From positions 62,001 through 126,000 of the forward strand of contig CAZXQO010000002.1 of assembly GCA_964643075.1 (NCBI GenBank): a stretch of 64,000 nt of DNA. The letters run 5' to 3'. The DNA comes from Desulfocucumis sp964643075. GTDB lineage: Bacteria; Bacillota; Desulfotomaculia; Desulfotomaculales; Desulfocucumaceae. This document shows, one piece after another, positions 42,997-52,056 of the stretch; positions within the stretch are counted from its first letter, which is position 1; every line of letters begins with the position of its first letter. The notes under the pieces are model-generated. The model had not been told where the DNA came from. It saw only the letters and a list, made by a program, of their open reading frames with translations, and did no database searches. A program made the position numbers and the translations under genes.

Positions 42997-44226
42997 TTGA
43001 TCAGTAAAAAAATTTTTTTGGTTCTGGCCCTGGTCTGTTTGGTAAATTTGGCCTGGTGCGGTATAGCCTGCGGAAAGACGGCGGGAATTACCAATGATGT
43101 GCTGTATATCTATGAGCCTGCCCTGGCGACAGCCACCAAGGAAAAACATGTCAGGAAAGCGGATATTGCGATAACGGCGGCCTCAGCAGTGCTAATGGAC
43201 GCAGATACCGGGCAGGTGCTCTACGCCAAAAACGCCAGCAAACCAAGACCCATCGCCAGTACCACCAAAATAGTAACCGCCCTGGTCGCCATACAGTGCG
43301 GCAATTTAAAAGGAACCGCCACCGTCAGCAAGCATGCAGCCAGTGTGCCGGGCAGCAGCGTTTACCTGCAGAGTGGTGAGCACCTTACCCTGGAAGAGCT
43401 TTTGTACGGGGCACTGATGCATTCGGGTAACGATGCCTGTGTGGCCATCGCGGAACATGTGGCCGGAAACGAAAAAAACTTTGTTAGCATGATGAATCAG
43501 GCAGCCCGCCTGCTGGGAGCTGACAACACAAATTTCAGCAATACCAACGGCCTCCCGGACGAAAAGCACCTCTCCACCGCCTACGACCTGGCCCTCATCA
43601 CCAGATACGCCCTGGCCAACCCGGTATTTCACAATATAGTGTCGACAAAAAACCACCTTATCAGCGGGCCGGGCGGCCGGAGACAACTGAGCAACACCAA
43701 TCAAATGTTATGGGGCTACCAGGGGGCCGACGGGGTTAAGACAGGCACCACCAATGCCGCCGGCAAATGTCTGGTGTCCTCCGCCTATCGTGATGGCCGC
43801 CGCCTTATAGCCGTGGTCCTGCACAGCGGTGACCGCTATGCAGATTCCTCCAGGCTACTGGATTACGGCTTTGAAAACTTTTACAAAATCGCTGCCGTTA
43901 GGGCAGGGGATACTGTCTCGTCGATAAAAATCCAGGACGGCGATACTCCGGTGGCTCCCCTCACCGTGCTGAGGGATCTTTATGTCACTGTACCCAGGGA
44001 TAGCGAAGAAGTTATAGAGAGGGAGATCTTTACTGGAGACATGCTTGCAGCACCGGTGCAGAAAAATTTTCCGGCCGGTAGAATGCAGCTTTTGGCAGGC
44101 GGCAAACTGGTTGCCGAAACGGCCCTGGTAACCGGGAAAAATGTGGACAGGCTGCCCTATTACCGCATAATCTGGAACAGAATAAACCTCCTCCGGGAAA
44201 AGCCCGGAGGCAAAAATACTGCCTGA
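42997..44226 (+). CDS. D-alanyl-D-alanine carboxypeptidase (DacF-like PBP)
   Basis: A 409-residue low-molecular-weight penicillin-binding protein. Signal peptide (KIFLVLALVCLVNLAWCGIA); active-site motifs SxxK in IASTTKIVTAL, SxN in MHSGNDACVAIA, and KTG in GVKTGTTNAAGK; C-terminal PBP5-type domain. It trims the terminal D-Ala from peptidoglycan stems. TTG 42997 preceded by GGGGGATCG is the start. Spore-former genomes use such enzymes in cortex formation. Confidence 0.94.
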   Translation: MISKKIFLVLALVCLVNLAWCGIACGKTAGITNDVLYIYEPALATATKEKHVRKADIAITAASAVLMDADTGQVLYAKNASKPRPIASTTKIVTALVAIQCGNLKGTATVSKHAASVPGSSVYLQSGEHLTLEELLYGALMHSGNDACVAIAEHVAGNEKNFVSMMNQAARLLGADNTNFSNTNGLPDEKHLSTAYDLALITRYALANPVFHNIVSTKNHLISGPGGRRQLSNTNQMLWGYQGADGVKTGTTNAAGKCLVSSAYRDGRRLIAVVLHSGDRYADSSRLLDYGFENFYKIAAVRAGDTVSSIKIQDGDTPVAPLTVLRDLYVTVPRDSEEVIEREIFTGDMLAAPVQKNFPAGRMQLLAGGKLVAETALVTGKNVDRLPYYRIIWNRINLLREKPGGKNTA

Positions 44227-44286
44227 TTACCCAGCATATATTTATGTTTATCCATTGCATATTAAACATTGTTCCGGTTCTTTAAT

Positions 44287-45600
44287 TTACGCATTTCCTG
44301 TGAAGATTAGATATAGCAATACAGCGTTGAGAGAGATTATGAGCGTAGTTATCACACAACCAATTATATTTGTCAGTGGCTTATTTACCAAAGCTCCCAT
44401 AATATCTTTACGTCTGGTAATAAGCATTAAAGGAATGATCGCCAGAGGGAGGGCAAAACTGAGTAAAACCTGACTGATGACCAATGCCTTAATAGGGTTT
44501 ATACCCAGAGCTATTATTACCATAGCAGGAACCATTGTTACCAGTCTTCTGACCGTCAGGGGGATATTCAAATTAACAAAGCCTTTCATAGTTGTCTGTC
44601 CGGCCAGAGTGCCTACCGCTGAGGAGGAAAGGCCGGAGGCCAGCAGTGCAATGGCGAAAGCCCCACTGGATAGGGAGCCAAGCAATGGGGTCAGGGAATG
44701 GTGTGCTTGCTCAATAGAGTCTACTTCCATTCCCTGAGTAAAAAATACTGCAGCTGAAACCACAACCATTGCCGCATTAACCAGGAAGGCAATATTCATG
44801 GCTAAAATGATATCCATTTTTTCAAGCTTAAAATGTTTAAATTTTTGGCTGTCTGTTTCTGGCGTTTTTCGACACTGGACTAATTGCGAATGTAGATAAA
44901 TAACGTGAGGCATTACAGTAGCCCCAAGCATCCCCACGGCAATCAACACGGCCTCTCCATTGGGAAGCGACGGCATCAGGGTATGAAAGCCAACCTGAGC
45001 CCAATCAGGTTTTGCCAGAAATAATTCTATGCCATAGGCAATACAGATTACTGCAACTAAAATGGCGATAATAATTTCCACGATCCTCTGACCGTACTTC
45101 TCCATGTAGATAATGAAAAAAGTTAGTACACCTGTAAGGAAACCTGCGTATACCAGCGAGATATGGAATAACAGATACAAACCGAGGGCACCACCCAGAA
45201 ATTCCGCCAGGTCTGTTGCCATTGCCGCAATTTCAGCCGCACTCCACAAAAACCAGTTAGTCTTTCTGGAAAAAACCTTCGAGCACATTTCCGGAAGATT
45301 TGCTCCAGTCGCTATGCCGAGTTTTGCAGAAATTGTTTGAAGAAAAATCGCCATCAGGTTACTCCAAAGGATGACCCAAACGAGATTATAATTGAATTTT
45401 GACCCGCCGCTAATATTGGTAGCAAAGTTACCAGGATCGATATAGGCAACACTTACTATAAACGCCGGGCCAAGGTATTTTAAGAATTGTTTCCAACGGC
45501 TAAACACTTGTGAACGATTATAGGTTCTAATTCTACCAATCTCATACTCCCTTGCTGGTGTATATACCCCTTCAATTTCTGCCTCCTCCAACAAAGTCAA
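44287..45600 (-). CDS. mntH: Nramp-type divalent metal transporter
   Basis: A 437-residue proton-coupled Mn2+/Fe2+ importer with 11 helices. The metal-binding motifs are present: SVAYIDPGNFATN in helix 1 and MLGATVMPHVIYLHSQLVQ in helix 6. An N-terminal extension of about 40 residues precedes the first helix. It is monocistronic with a palindromic site upstream. Confidence 0.94.
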   Translation of the reverse strand: MTLLEEAEIEGVYTPAREYEIGRIRTYNRSQVFSRWKQFLKYLGPAFIVSVAYIDPGNFATNISGGSKFNYNLVWVILWSNLMAIFLQTISAKLGIATGANLPEMCSKVFSRKTNWFLWSAAEIAAMATDLAEFLGGALGLYLLFHISLVYAGFLTGVLTFFIIYMEKYGQRIVEIIIAILVAVICIAYGIELFLAKPDWAQVGFHTLMPSLPNGEAVLIAVGMLGATVMPHVIYLHSQLVQCRKTPETDSQKFKHFKLEKMDIILAMNIAFLVNAAMVVVSAAVFFTQGMEVDSIEQAHHSLTPLLGSLSSGAFAIALLASGLSSSAVGTLAGQTTMKGFVNLNIPLTVRRLVTMVPAMVIIALGINPIKALVISQVLLSFALPLAIIPLMLITRRKDIMGALVNKPLTNIIGCVITTLIISLNAVLLYLIFTGNA

Positions 45601-45683
45601 ATACCCTCCTTTTCCTCTGACTAATTTTTTTTCACTGGTTTAAGATATGAAGATTCGTGAAAAATGGTGAGGAATATAAATCA

Positions 45684-45693
45684 GCTCATGAGC
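45684..45693. promoter_or_regulatory. Palindrome upstream of mntH
   Basis: A perfect GCTCATGAGC flanked by AAATCA and ATAAAT, 84 bases before the mntH start and within an AT-rich likely promoter. It might be a regulator site for a metal-responsive repressor; it does not match the MntR box I know from Bacillus. Confidence 0.35.
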
Positions 45694-45724
45694 ATAAATC
45701 TTTATAATACCTATAATTATAAAA

Positions 45725-45756
45725 AAACCCGGCGGCGCTAATCAGCGGCCACCGGG
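45725..45756 (-). terminator. Terminator after the crotonase gene
   Basis: CCCGGcgGCGC and GCGGCcaCCGGG arms followed on the minus strand by TTTTTTT. It also faces mntH upstream sequence. Confidence 0.8.
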
Positions 45757-45773
45757 ATACATTATGCTAAAGT

Positions 45774-46562
45774 CTATTTAAATCTTGGGCTGCGCTTTTC
45801 ATAAAAAGCCCTGACCCCCTCGGCAAAGTCGTCTTCCGACAAGGCCAGCAGCTGAGAGGATGCCTCAAGCTCAATCTGGGCATCCAGGCTGCTGCTCATA
45901 CTGGCCTTAAGCAACATTTTTATCCGTGCCATTGCCCTGGCCGGGCCCCGGGCCAGGGAGCGTGCCAGGGCAAGGACCTCATCGTTGAAGCGTTCCTGCT
46001 CTACCACCCGGTTATATATGCCCAGAGCTAGTGCTTCCCGGGCGTCCAGCACGGTCCCGGTGAGCATCAACTCGACGGCCTTCTGATAACCCACCCTGCG
46101 GGCCAGGTACCAGGATGTCCCGCCGTCCGGTACCAAGGCAACATTGACGAAATTGGGCGCAAAACGTGCTTTGTCGGAAGCAACGATAATATCACAGGCC
46201 TGCGCCAGGGCTGTACCTGAACCGGCAGCCACGCCGTTTAGCGCGGCTATCAGCGGCTTCCTGAAGTTCTCCACGGCCTTGATAATCATGGCGACACTGT
46301 CCAGTATTTCCCTCTTTTTTCCTACGGTGTCTGCCGCCTCCAGTACAGACAATTCCCCCCCGGCGCTAAACGCCTTGCCGGCACCGGTAAGCACCAGCAC
46401 CCTGACATCTTCATCCTTTTCCGCCATATCCATTGCTTCTTTCATTTCCCGGGCAAGTTCATTGTTTAAGGGGTTAAATTTTTCCGGCCGGTTCAGGGTA
46501 ATAAAAGCTACCTTTTCTTCTTTCACCTCATAAATCAATGTTTTAAATACCAAATCACACAA
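45774..46562 (-). CDS. Enoyl-CoA hydratase/isomerase (crotonase fold)
   Basis: A 262-residue crotonase. The oxyanion-hole segments are GAGKAFSAGGELSVLE and ALNGVAAGSGTALAQACD; VNVALVPDGGTSWYLARRVG follows. The PDGGTSW form resembles isomerase-type members as much as true hydratases. No other beta-oxidation gene is adjacent. Start near 46562 (MCDLVFKTLIYEV), followed in the upstream region by repeats. Confidence 0.9.
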   Translation of the reverse strand: MCDLVFKTLIYEVKEEKVAFITLNRPEKFNPLNNELAREMKEAMDMAEKDEDVRVLVLTGAGKAFSAGGELSVLEAADTVGKKREILDSVAMIIKAVENFRKPLIAALNGVAAGSGTALAQACDIIVASDKARFAPNFVNVALVPDGGTSWYLARRVGYQKAVELMLTGTVLDAREALALGIYNRVVEQERFNDEVLALARSLARGPARAMARIKMLLKASMSSSLDAQIELEASSQLLALSEDDFAEGVRAFYEKRSPRFK

Positions 46563-46683
46563 CCCCCCTCAAATAGTGCGAATATTTAATCATTATAATA
46601 ACACAAAAAGGGCCTTCGGCCCTATCTTTATTTTAAAAGGGCTGCCGCCCCTCGGGAGTATCGGTCCCTCACCCTGTAAAAGG

Positions 46684-46740
46684 AAAGGAGACACACCTCT
46701 CTTTGGAGCCTGGCTCTAGAGTCAGAAGAATGTCCCCAAC
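46684..46740. repeat. Dispersed TGTCCCC palindrome, copy 3
   Basis: AAAGGAGACACACCTCT and, 40 bases later, AGAAGAATGTCCCCAAC. It is a diverged copy of the 39632 repeat and directly precedes the multi-hairpin element. Confidence 0.6.
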
Positions 46741-46742
46741 TA

Positions 46743-46906
46743 TGGTAAGGGGAACTCCCCCTTACCATCCCCCTATAAATTATCCACTTCGATAATTTAC
46801 TATCTCTTAGTGAAATTGTTCAGCTAAAGCTGAACATCGGGGCTTCAGATGGGGATTCTATCCCATCTGAAGTGAAAAGAGAAACCCCCACTTATAGAAG
46901 TGAGGG
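46743..46906. mobile_element. Five-hairpin noncoding element, IS200/IS605-end-like (PATE/MITE candidate)
   Basis: Five consecutive stems in 165 bases: GGTAAGGGG/CCCCTTACC (46744-46766), AAATTATC/GATAATTT (46777-46798), TTCAGCT/AGCTGAA (46819-46834), CTTCAGATGGG/CCCATCTGAAG (46843-46872, 11 perfect pairs), and CCCxCACTT/AAGTGxGGG (46885-46906). The last stem, in GAAACCCCCACTTATAG, resembles the right-end hairpin of IS200/IS605-family elements from memory. No tnpA or tnpB frame is present, so it would be a non-autonomous derivative or an orphan structured RNA. It lies between asnB and the crotonase gene. Confidence 0.5.
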
Positions 46907-46925
46907 TCTAAGAAATCAGATAAAC

Positions 46926-48773
46926 TTATACAATCACTACCTTATACTCCCGTAGCCAGGTGTCAAGCTGCCCCAGGTAGGCCATAAGTTGCGCCTCTCC
47001 CATGAGCTGGCCGAACCAGGCCGGGTTGAAGGCCGAGGCCCCGTTAGTGGCAATGTCCCTTACCGCATTGACATCAATCAAGTCTAGCAGAGGTGATGTA
47101 GAGTCATCAAGAATCTGTAACAGCCATGACCTCACAGCCGCCAGATAGGAGGGGTTGTGCGTCTTGGGATAAGGGCTCTTGCGCCGCTCCAGAACATCGG
47201 CGGGAAGCACATCAACCAGTGCCCGCCTTAGAATGCCCTTTTCCATATCCCCATATGTTTTCATTGACCAGGGTATGTTCCACACGTATTCCACCAGGCG
47301 ATGGTCACAGAAAGGTACTCTTACCTCCAGGCCGACGCCCATGCTCATACGGTCCTTGCGATCCAGCAGGGTGGGCATGAATCTGGTAATATTCAAATAA
47401 AATATTTCCCTGATGCGGTTTTCCCGGCTATCCTCGCCCGGCAGGCGGGGTACCTCGGCCAGGGCCTCCGAGTAGCGCCCGGCCACGTACTCTTCCGGCT
47501 TTATTTTTTCCACCACCTCGGGGGTATAAAGCCCTGCCTTCTGTGAAGTCATCCTGATCCAGGGGAATGTTTCGGAATTCAAGATATCTTTTTCCCGGAA
47601 CCACGGGTAACCACCGAAAACTTCATCAGCGGATTCACCGGAGAGGGCTACGGTGGCATTCTTTTTTATTTCCCCGCAGAAAAGATACAGTGATGAATCC
47701 ACGTCGGCCATGCCTGGCAAGTCGTTGGCTTTGACAGCGTTTTTCAGGGCTTCCACCAATTCGGGAGTATCGACATATATATAGTGATGTATGGTTCCCA
47801 AGAAATCCGCCACACGTTTTACCCAGTCAGCATCATTATTGGGCTGAAACCGGGTGGGGGTAAAATTCTTATCGTTATCCACATAGTCAACGGAATAGGT
47901 ATGGATTTTATCCATGCCTGCGCGGCGGAAAGCACCGGCCGCATAAGCGGTAATGGCACTGGAGTCAAGCCCTCCGGAAAGGAAGCAGCATACCGGCACA
48001 TCGGCCACCAGTTGGCGCTCCACGGTATCCTGCAAAAGCTCCCTTACCGTGGCGACGGTTTTTTCCAGGCCGTCGTCATGGGGCCTGCTTTCCAGGTTCC
48101 AGTAGCGGCGCAAATGAACCCCGTTGCGGTCATAAACCAGGCACTGGCCGGGCCTTACCTCGGAAATCCCCCTGAATACGCCCTGGCCAGGTGTCCTGGA
48201 AGGTCCCATGACAATAATTTCCGCCAGTCCTTCCGCGTCAACTTCCGGCGAAATATCCGGATGGGCAAGCAGGGCCTTTAACTCAGAGCCAAATATAAAT
48301 GAGTTGCCCCTGTGCGTATAAAATAGAGGCTTTACGCCAAGCCGGTCCCTGGCCATAAACAGCCTTTGACCCGCCTCATCCCAGATGGCAAAGGCAAAAA
48401 TACCATTAAACTTTTCAACGCAGGCGGTGCCCCATTCCATATAGGCAATGAGTAGAACCTCTGTATCCGAGTTGCGTGTTAAAAATGTATGACCCCGGCT
48501 CTCCAGTTCCCTCCTTAGTTCCAGGGTGTTGTACAACTCCCCGTTGTACGAAACAGTATACACCCTCTCCCCCCGCCTGCGGGTCATGGGCTGGCCTCCC
48601 CCTTCCGGGTCAACCACCACCAGGCGCCGGTGGGCCAGACCGGCGCTCTTCGACAGCCACATCCCCTCCGCGTCAGGCCCCCGACAGGATAACGTCTCCG
48701 CCATGGCAGCAAGAATACGCCCCTGCTGATTCAAATCCTTATCCCAGTCTATCCAGCCGGCAATCCCGCACAT
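46926..48773 (-). CDS. asnB: Asparagine synthase (glutamine-hydrolysing)
   Basis: A 615-residue two-domain enzyme. Cys2 of MCGIAGWIDWD is the glutaminase nucleophile, so ATG 48773 is the start, not the upstream ATG 48782, which sits too close to GGAGG. SYNGELYN and SDTEVLL are glutaminase features; the synthetase domain has the PP-loop CFLSGGLDSSAITAYA. It makes asparagine or amidates another substrate; the cell-wall amidating homologues look alike. Confidence 0.94.
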   Translation of the reverse strand: MCGIAGWIDWDKDLNQQGRILAAMAETLSCRGPDAEGMWLSKSAGLAHRRLVVVDPEGGGQPMTRRRGERVYTVSYNGELYNTLELRRELESRGHTFLTRNSDTEVLLIAYMEWGTACVEKFNGIFAFAIWDEAGQRLFMARDRLGVKPLFYTHRGNSFIFGSELKALLAHPDISPEVDAEGLAEIIVMGPSRTPGQGVFRGISEVRPGQCLVYDRNGVHLRRYWNLESRPHDDGLEKTVATVRELLQDTVERQLVADVPVCCFLSGGLDSSAITAYAAGAFRRAGMDKIHTYSVDYVDNDKNFTPTRFQPNNDADWVKRVADFLGTIHHYIYVDTPELVEALKNAVKANDLPGMADVDSSLYLFCGEIKKNATVALSGESADEVFGGYPWFREKDILNSETFPWIRMTSQKAGLYTPEVVEKIKPEEYVAGRYSEALAEVPRLPGEDSRENRIREIFYLNITRFMPTLLDRKDRMSMGVGLEVRVPFCDHRLVEYVWNIPWSMKTYGDMEKGILRRALVDVLPADVLERRKSPYPKTHNPSYLAAVRSWLLQILDDSTSPLLDLIDVNAVRDIATNGASAFNPAWFGQLMGEAQLMAYLGQLDTWLREYKVVIV

Positions 48774-48939
48774 TGTTGGCATTTCCTCCCTTGTTACGTT
48801 TTCTCCCCGGGGCCGGCGTTCCCGGCAACCCTGGGCTCATTGTCCGGGACCCCGTTGTCCCAGGTGATACGGCCCCGCGTCAGGGGCGGCCACCTGTTAA
48901 AACAGTATGCAGGATAACGCCTAAAATCGACTGTTCCAA

Positions 48940-48976
48940 AAAAATAAACGCAGCCTGATTGCTGCGTTTATTTTTC
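48940..48976. terminator. Bidirectional terminator between the cysteine-cluster gene and asnB
   Basis: AAATAAACGCAGC, six-base loop, GCTGCGTTTATTT: a perfect 13-base stem. The remainder of 48774-49005 holds no gene. Confidence 0.8.
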
Positions 48977-49005
48977 ACAAAAACCTTTTTGCAATTTCTC
49001 CATTT

Positions 49006-49827
49006 TTAACCGTTAACCAGTATGTCCTTCATCCTGTCCATCATTTTTACAGAACCTTCCTCCTTGCCACCCCCCGCCGCCGGTCCGAAGCCAAATCCCC
49101 CTGCTATGTCGGTTAACACTGCTTTCAGCGCCTTCATGCGCCGCCGGTAGAACTCTTCGTGGCCTACCTGATCCGGGTCGATGTTCAGCCTTTCCCGGAG
49201 CATATCCGGGCCGAACAGCAAAGGCGCCATCATGGATGCCACGGCGTCGGACATCCAAACCTTGCTTTGCAGCTCACCGGTACAATAATTTATAACATCC
49301 ATATAAAGGTCAAATAATTGATACATCTTCAGAGCATCAGCATCGTCCAGCCAATCCTGAATCGTCCAGGTGCGCCCGCCCCTGTTACCGAAGCAAAAAG
49401 GCTGGCGTTCCACCATGAAAAACATTTCCTCCAGGCCCCCTCCCTCTTCTGGAGATTTGGCCCTCACCGCCCTGCCCAGGGGATAGGTGCGGCAGTTCCT
49501 TGATCTAGCCGGATACACCCTGCATTTCCCGTCCTTTAACATGAAAGCGCAAGGGCCCTTCTCTGCGTGCCTGAACCTGGCAAAGGGCCAGCCATACCCA
49601 CGATCTATTTCGTAAATGCAGTATTCTTTAAGAAAGTCCCTGCCCGGCATACCCAGGTGACGGGCCATTATTTCCACATCCCAGGGGTCCAGCATAATAC
49701 TAATGGTGTTGCAACAGCGCCCCATACAGTCGTCCTGGCACTCAAAATTGAATTGATGGTTCATCTCCAGCCCGGTAAGACTGCCCTCTGCAAGGCTTTC
49801 CAGTAATTCCCGACGATATTTTTGCAT
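49006..49827 (-). CDS. YkgJ-family cysteine-cluster protein, copy 1
   Basis: A 273-residue protein with the YkgJ/UPF0153 cluster: NFECQDDCMGRCCNTISI near residue 28 and a second cluster CRVYPARSRNCRTYP near residue 106. The Cys are thought to bind zinc or an Fe-S cluster; role unknown. ATG 49827 is preceded by AAAGGGAG. It lies downstream of spoVT on the same strand; a related protein lies on the other side of spoVT. Confidence 0.85.
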   Translation of the reverse strand: MQKYRRELLESLAEGSLTGLEMNHQFNFECQDDCMGRCCNTISIMLDPWDVEIMARHLGMPGRDFLKEYCIYEIDRGYGWPFARFRHAEKGPCAFMLKDGKCRVYPARSRNCRTYPLGRAVRAKSPEEGGGLEEMFFMVERQPFCFGNRGGRTWTIQDWLDDADALKMYQLFDLYMDVINYCTGELQSKVWMSDAVASMMAPLLFGPDMLRERLNIDPDQVGHEEFYRRRMKALKAVLTDIAGGFGFGPAAGGGKEEGSVKMMDRMKDILVNG

Positions 49828-49946
49828 TTTTATCTCCCTTTCTGTTCGCTGCAGAAAGTATTCTACGCCCCGCCCCTACAGACCTTTGCCAGGATTACAA
49901 AACAATCGTTAAAATCTTGCCCGCAGCCCAATAGGTAAAAATGCTC

Positions 49947-49972
49947 GAGGGGCAGTCGTGAGACTGCCCCTC
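49947..49972 (-). terminator. Terminator after spoVT
   Basis: GAGGGGCAGTC and GACTGCCCCTC arms, a four-base loop, then GAGCATTTTTACC on the minus strand. Confidence 0.8.
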
Positions 49973-50010
49973 TATGTATGGAACGACATAGATACACCCC
50001 TGTATTCGTT

Positions 50011-50547
50011 TTATTGCTCCATCTGGCGAGCCAGAAAACCGGCTGCTGTTTCCGCCAGCTTGCTTTCCAGATTACCCATCACGGCTCCTTCCCTGGAAGC
50101 AATGATCACCGAACCAATGGGGTCACCTCCGGAAATAATGGGCGCTATAACCGCAGTATTGCAGACAATTCTCTCGTCGGCGGTTATGATAACGTTATCC
50201 GTAAACATCTGAACCTTTCTTTTTTCCATGACATCTTCAACCACCTGGCCAATGGTTTTGGATGTAAAGTCCTTGGCGTTGTTTCCCGCCACGGAGACCA
50301 CGTTGTCTTTGTCGGTAATTATGGACAGATGTCCCAGGGCTTCATACAGCGATTCGGCGTATTCCTGGGCGAAGGTACCCAGTTCCATAATCGGACTGTA
50401 TTTCTTCAGCATGATTTGCCCGCCCCGGTCAACATATATCTCCAAGGGATCGCCCTCTCTAATCTTCAGGTTCCTGCGCAATTCCTTGGGAATGACCACC
50501 CTGCCCAAATCATCGATGCGCCTGACGATACCTGTAGCCTTTGCCAT
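50011..50547 (-). CDS. spoVT: Stage V sporulation protein T
   Basis: A 178-residue regulator: AbrB-type swapped-hairpin DNA-binding domain in the first 52 residues (TGIVRRIDDLGRVVIPKELR) and a GAF-like C-terminal domain. In Bacillus it acts in the forespore under sigma-G control. Its presence shows that the organism descends from spore-formers. ATG 50547 follows AAGGGGG. Confidence 0.95.
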   Translation of the reverse strand: MAKATGIVRRIDDLGRVVIPKELRRNLKIREGDPLEIYVDRGGQIMLKKYSPIMELGTFAQEYAESLYEALGHLSIITDKDNVVSVAGNNAKDFTSKTIGQVVEDVMEKRKVQMFTDNVIITADERIVCNTAVIAPIISGGDPIGSVIIASREGAVMGNLESKLAETAAGFLARQMEQ

Positions 50548-50685
50548 TTTTATCCCCCTTGATAAGTATTTATCTTAATATACCCAAAACAAATATTATT
50601 AATTTATATGTGAAGCAAGCTGTTAAAAGTATAAATAATATCGCACTCCGTCCCAAATACGGGGGAGTGCGAAGGAATTACAAAT

Positions 50686-51444
50686 TTAATGTTTTATTTT
50701 TGCCATTATTTTACCAGCCTTCTTAAAATCTATACCCGACAACAGCCAGTCAATACCGAATTTCAGCAATTCAACTTCATCCCCCAGGGCTTTTTCTATC
50801 GACTCCCGGGGAACGTTAAAGGCATAGTGGAAACTTTTTCTGGATACAAATTCCCTGAACAAATCGATATTGTAGCAGGTGTTGTAAAAAACATCCACCA
50901 CCTGTCTGTCCTTTTCCTTTTTCCCGCTCATTTTTATGGCCAGGGGTATACGGCCAAACTGCTCTTCCACAGGGTCATAATTTTCCAGCCCCTGGTCTTG
51001 CATCCACTCCAGCGCATCCCATTCCCTATCTTCCATCAGCCCATGGCAAAAGGAAGGGTCAAAGGCAATGCGAAAGGCATCTTCCCCCCTGATATCCAAA
51101 GGCGCCATGCGGCATGACCAGGGACGATGGCCGTATATGCTGCAGCCACCGGGCGTGACGAAGGGGCAAACCAGATTGGCATCCTCCCGCATCTTTATAA
51201 TAACCACAGGAAAACCGCTATGTCCGGCAATTAAAAGCACGGTATATCGGTCAAGGAATTCCCACGAAGATATATTGAGGAGATTTTTAATTCTCAGCAC
51301 ATCATAAGGGGTAAGGAAAATATTTATATCCCGGCAGCATTTACCGAAACACTCAAGACCCTCATGACATAAAAACCTGAATTTGTCCCGGGCCGAAAAC
51401 GTACCCTGCCTGACGGTCAGTTCACCAGGTGCATCCACAGGCAA
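50686..51444 (-). CDS. YkgJ-family cysteine-cluster protein, copy 2
   Basis: A 252-residue protein with FLCHEGLECFGKCCRDINIF at about residue 23 and CSIYGHRPWSCRMAP near residue 104, the same two-cluster layout as the protein at 49006. Start ATG 51444. The two are clear paralogues with modest identity around spoVT, and both probably bind metal. Confidence 0.85.
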   Translation of the reverse strand: MPVDAPGELTVRQGTFSARDKFRFLCHEGLECFGKCCRDINIFLTPYDVLRIKNLLNISSWEFLDRYTVLLIAGHSGFPVVIIKMREDANLVCPFVTPGGCSIYGHRPWSCRMAPLDIRGEDAFRIAFDPSFCHGLMEDREWDALEWMQDQGLENYDPVEEQFGRIPLAIKMSGKKEKDRQVVDVFYNTCYNIDLFREFVSRKSFHYAFNVPRESIEKALGDEVELLKFGIDWLLSGIDFKKAGKIMAKIKH

Positions 51445-51579
51445 CCCCCTCCTCCCTTGCCCCGGCGTTCAGTAATAAGGCCCGGGGCCCACACTAAGAC
51501 ATTATATATTACTACGAGCGGGTTTTACAACTGCTCTATTAACCAAGCCTTAAGTAGTGCTGCGCTTCGGAAGCATACG

Positions 51580-51610
51580 TTGGGGACATTCCCCGCAGGG
51601 GTGTGTCCCC
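51580..51610. repeat. Dispersed TGTCCCC palindrome, copy 4
   Basis: TTGGGGACATTCC then GGGGTGTGTCCCC; the GGGGACA and TGTCCCC arms form a clean hairpin. It is the most compact copy. Confidence 0.75.
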
Positions 51611-51620
51611 GTACCTTATA

Positions 51621-51666
51621 ACCGTCCCCATGGCTCCGCTAACTTTTAGTTTACGCTGTAGTACTA
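51621..51666. repeat. Solo arm of the ACGCTGTAGTA palindromic element
   Basis: These 46 bases match 61595-61640 with one difference and the same orientation, ending TTACGCTGTAGTACTA. The rest of 51445-51780 holds no gene. Confidence 0.8.
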
Positions 51667-51797
51667 GCTGTTATTTGCTGTTTTAATATATAATAACTAT
51701 AAATACAGCTGTAACCGAAAACATCCTGCACCGGGGTTTTGTCCCGGTCGAAGAAGAAGACGAATAACTGATTGTGAATTAAAGGAGATGGGTTCAG

Positions 51798-51971
51798 ATG
51801 GGCAAAAGAAATGAAAACATTAAGAAAATAACCAAATCCATATCCAATATAGAAGCCAATAATCCTGAACTGGTGGAAAAGCTCAGGTACGAACTGCTTT
51901 TAAAAAAGGCAAAAAAATCTGATCCCAAAGAAATAGCCGATGTACTGAGGCACTGGCTGTTGTCCAAATAG
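51798..51971 (+). CDS. Small basic protein, 57 residues
   Basis: ATG 51798, with AAAGGAG at 51781-51787, encodes MGKRNENIKKITKSISNIEA followed by helices rich in Lys and Leu and ending EIADVLRHWLLSK. It is below usual ORF cut-offs. The good ribosome site and helical, charged composition support it. The DPKEIADVLRHWL tail superficially recalls C-terminal helices of flagellar ring proteins, but the match is too short to name it. Confidence 0.55.
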   Translation: MGKRNENIKKITKSISNIEANNPELVEKLRYELLLKKAKKSDPKEIADVLRHWLLSK

Positions 51972-52056
51972 GCATTCAGAACTCTTGCAAGAAAAGTATA
52001 ACAGTCTGTAAGAAAGGCAAGGCACATTTACTAGCTGCCCTGCCTTTTGGCGTTCA

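Noticed and set aside
46743..46906. CRISPR array
   Set aside because: The hairpins differ from one another and there is no constant repeat with regular spacers. No array was seen anywhere in the window.
51794..52027. Minus-strand frame overlapping the 57-residue gene
   Set aside because: The plus-strand gene has a strong ribosome site and plausible composition; the antisense frame has neither.
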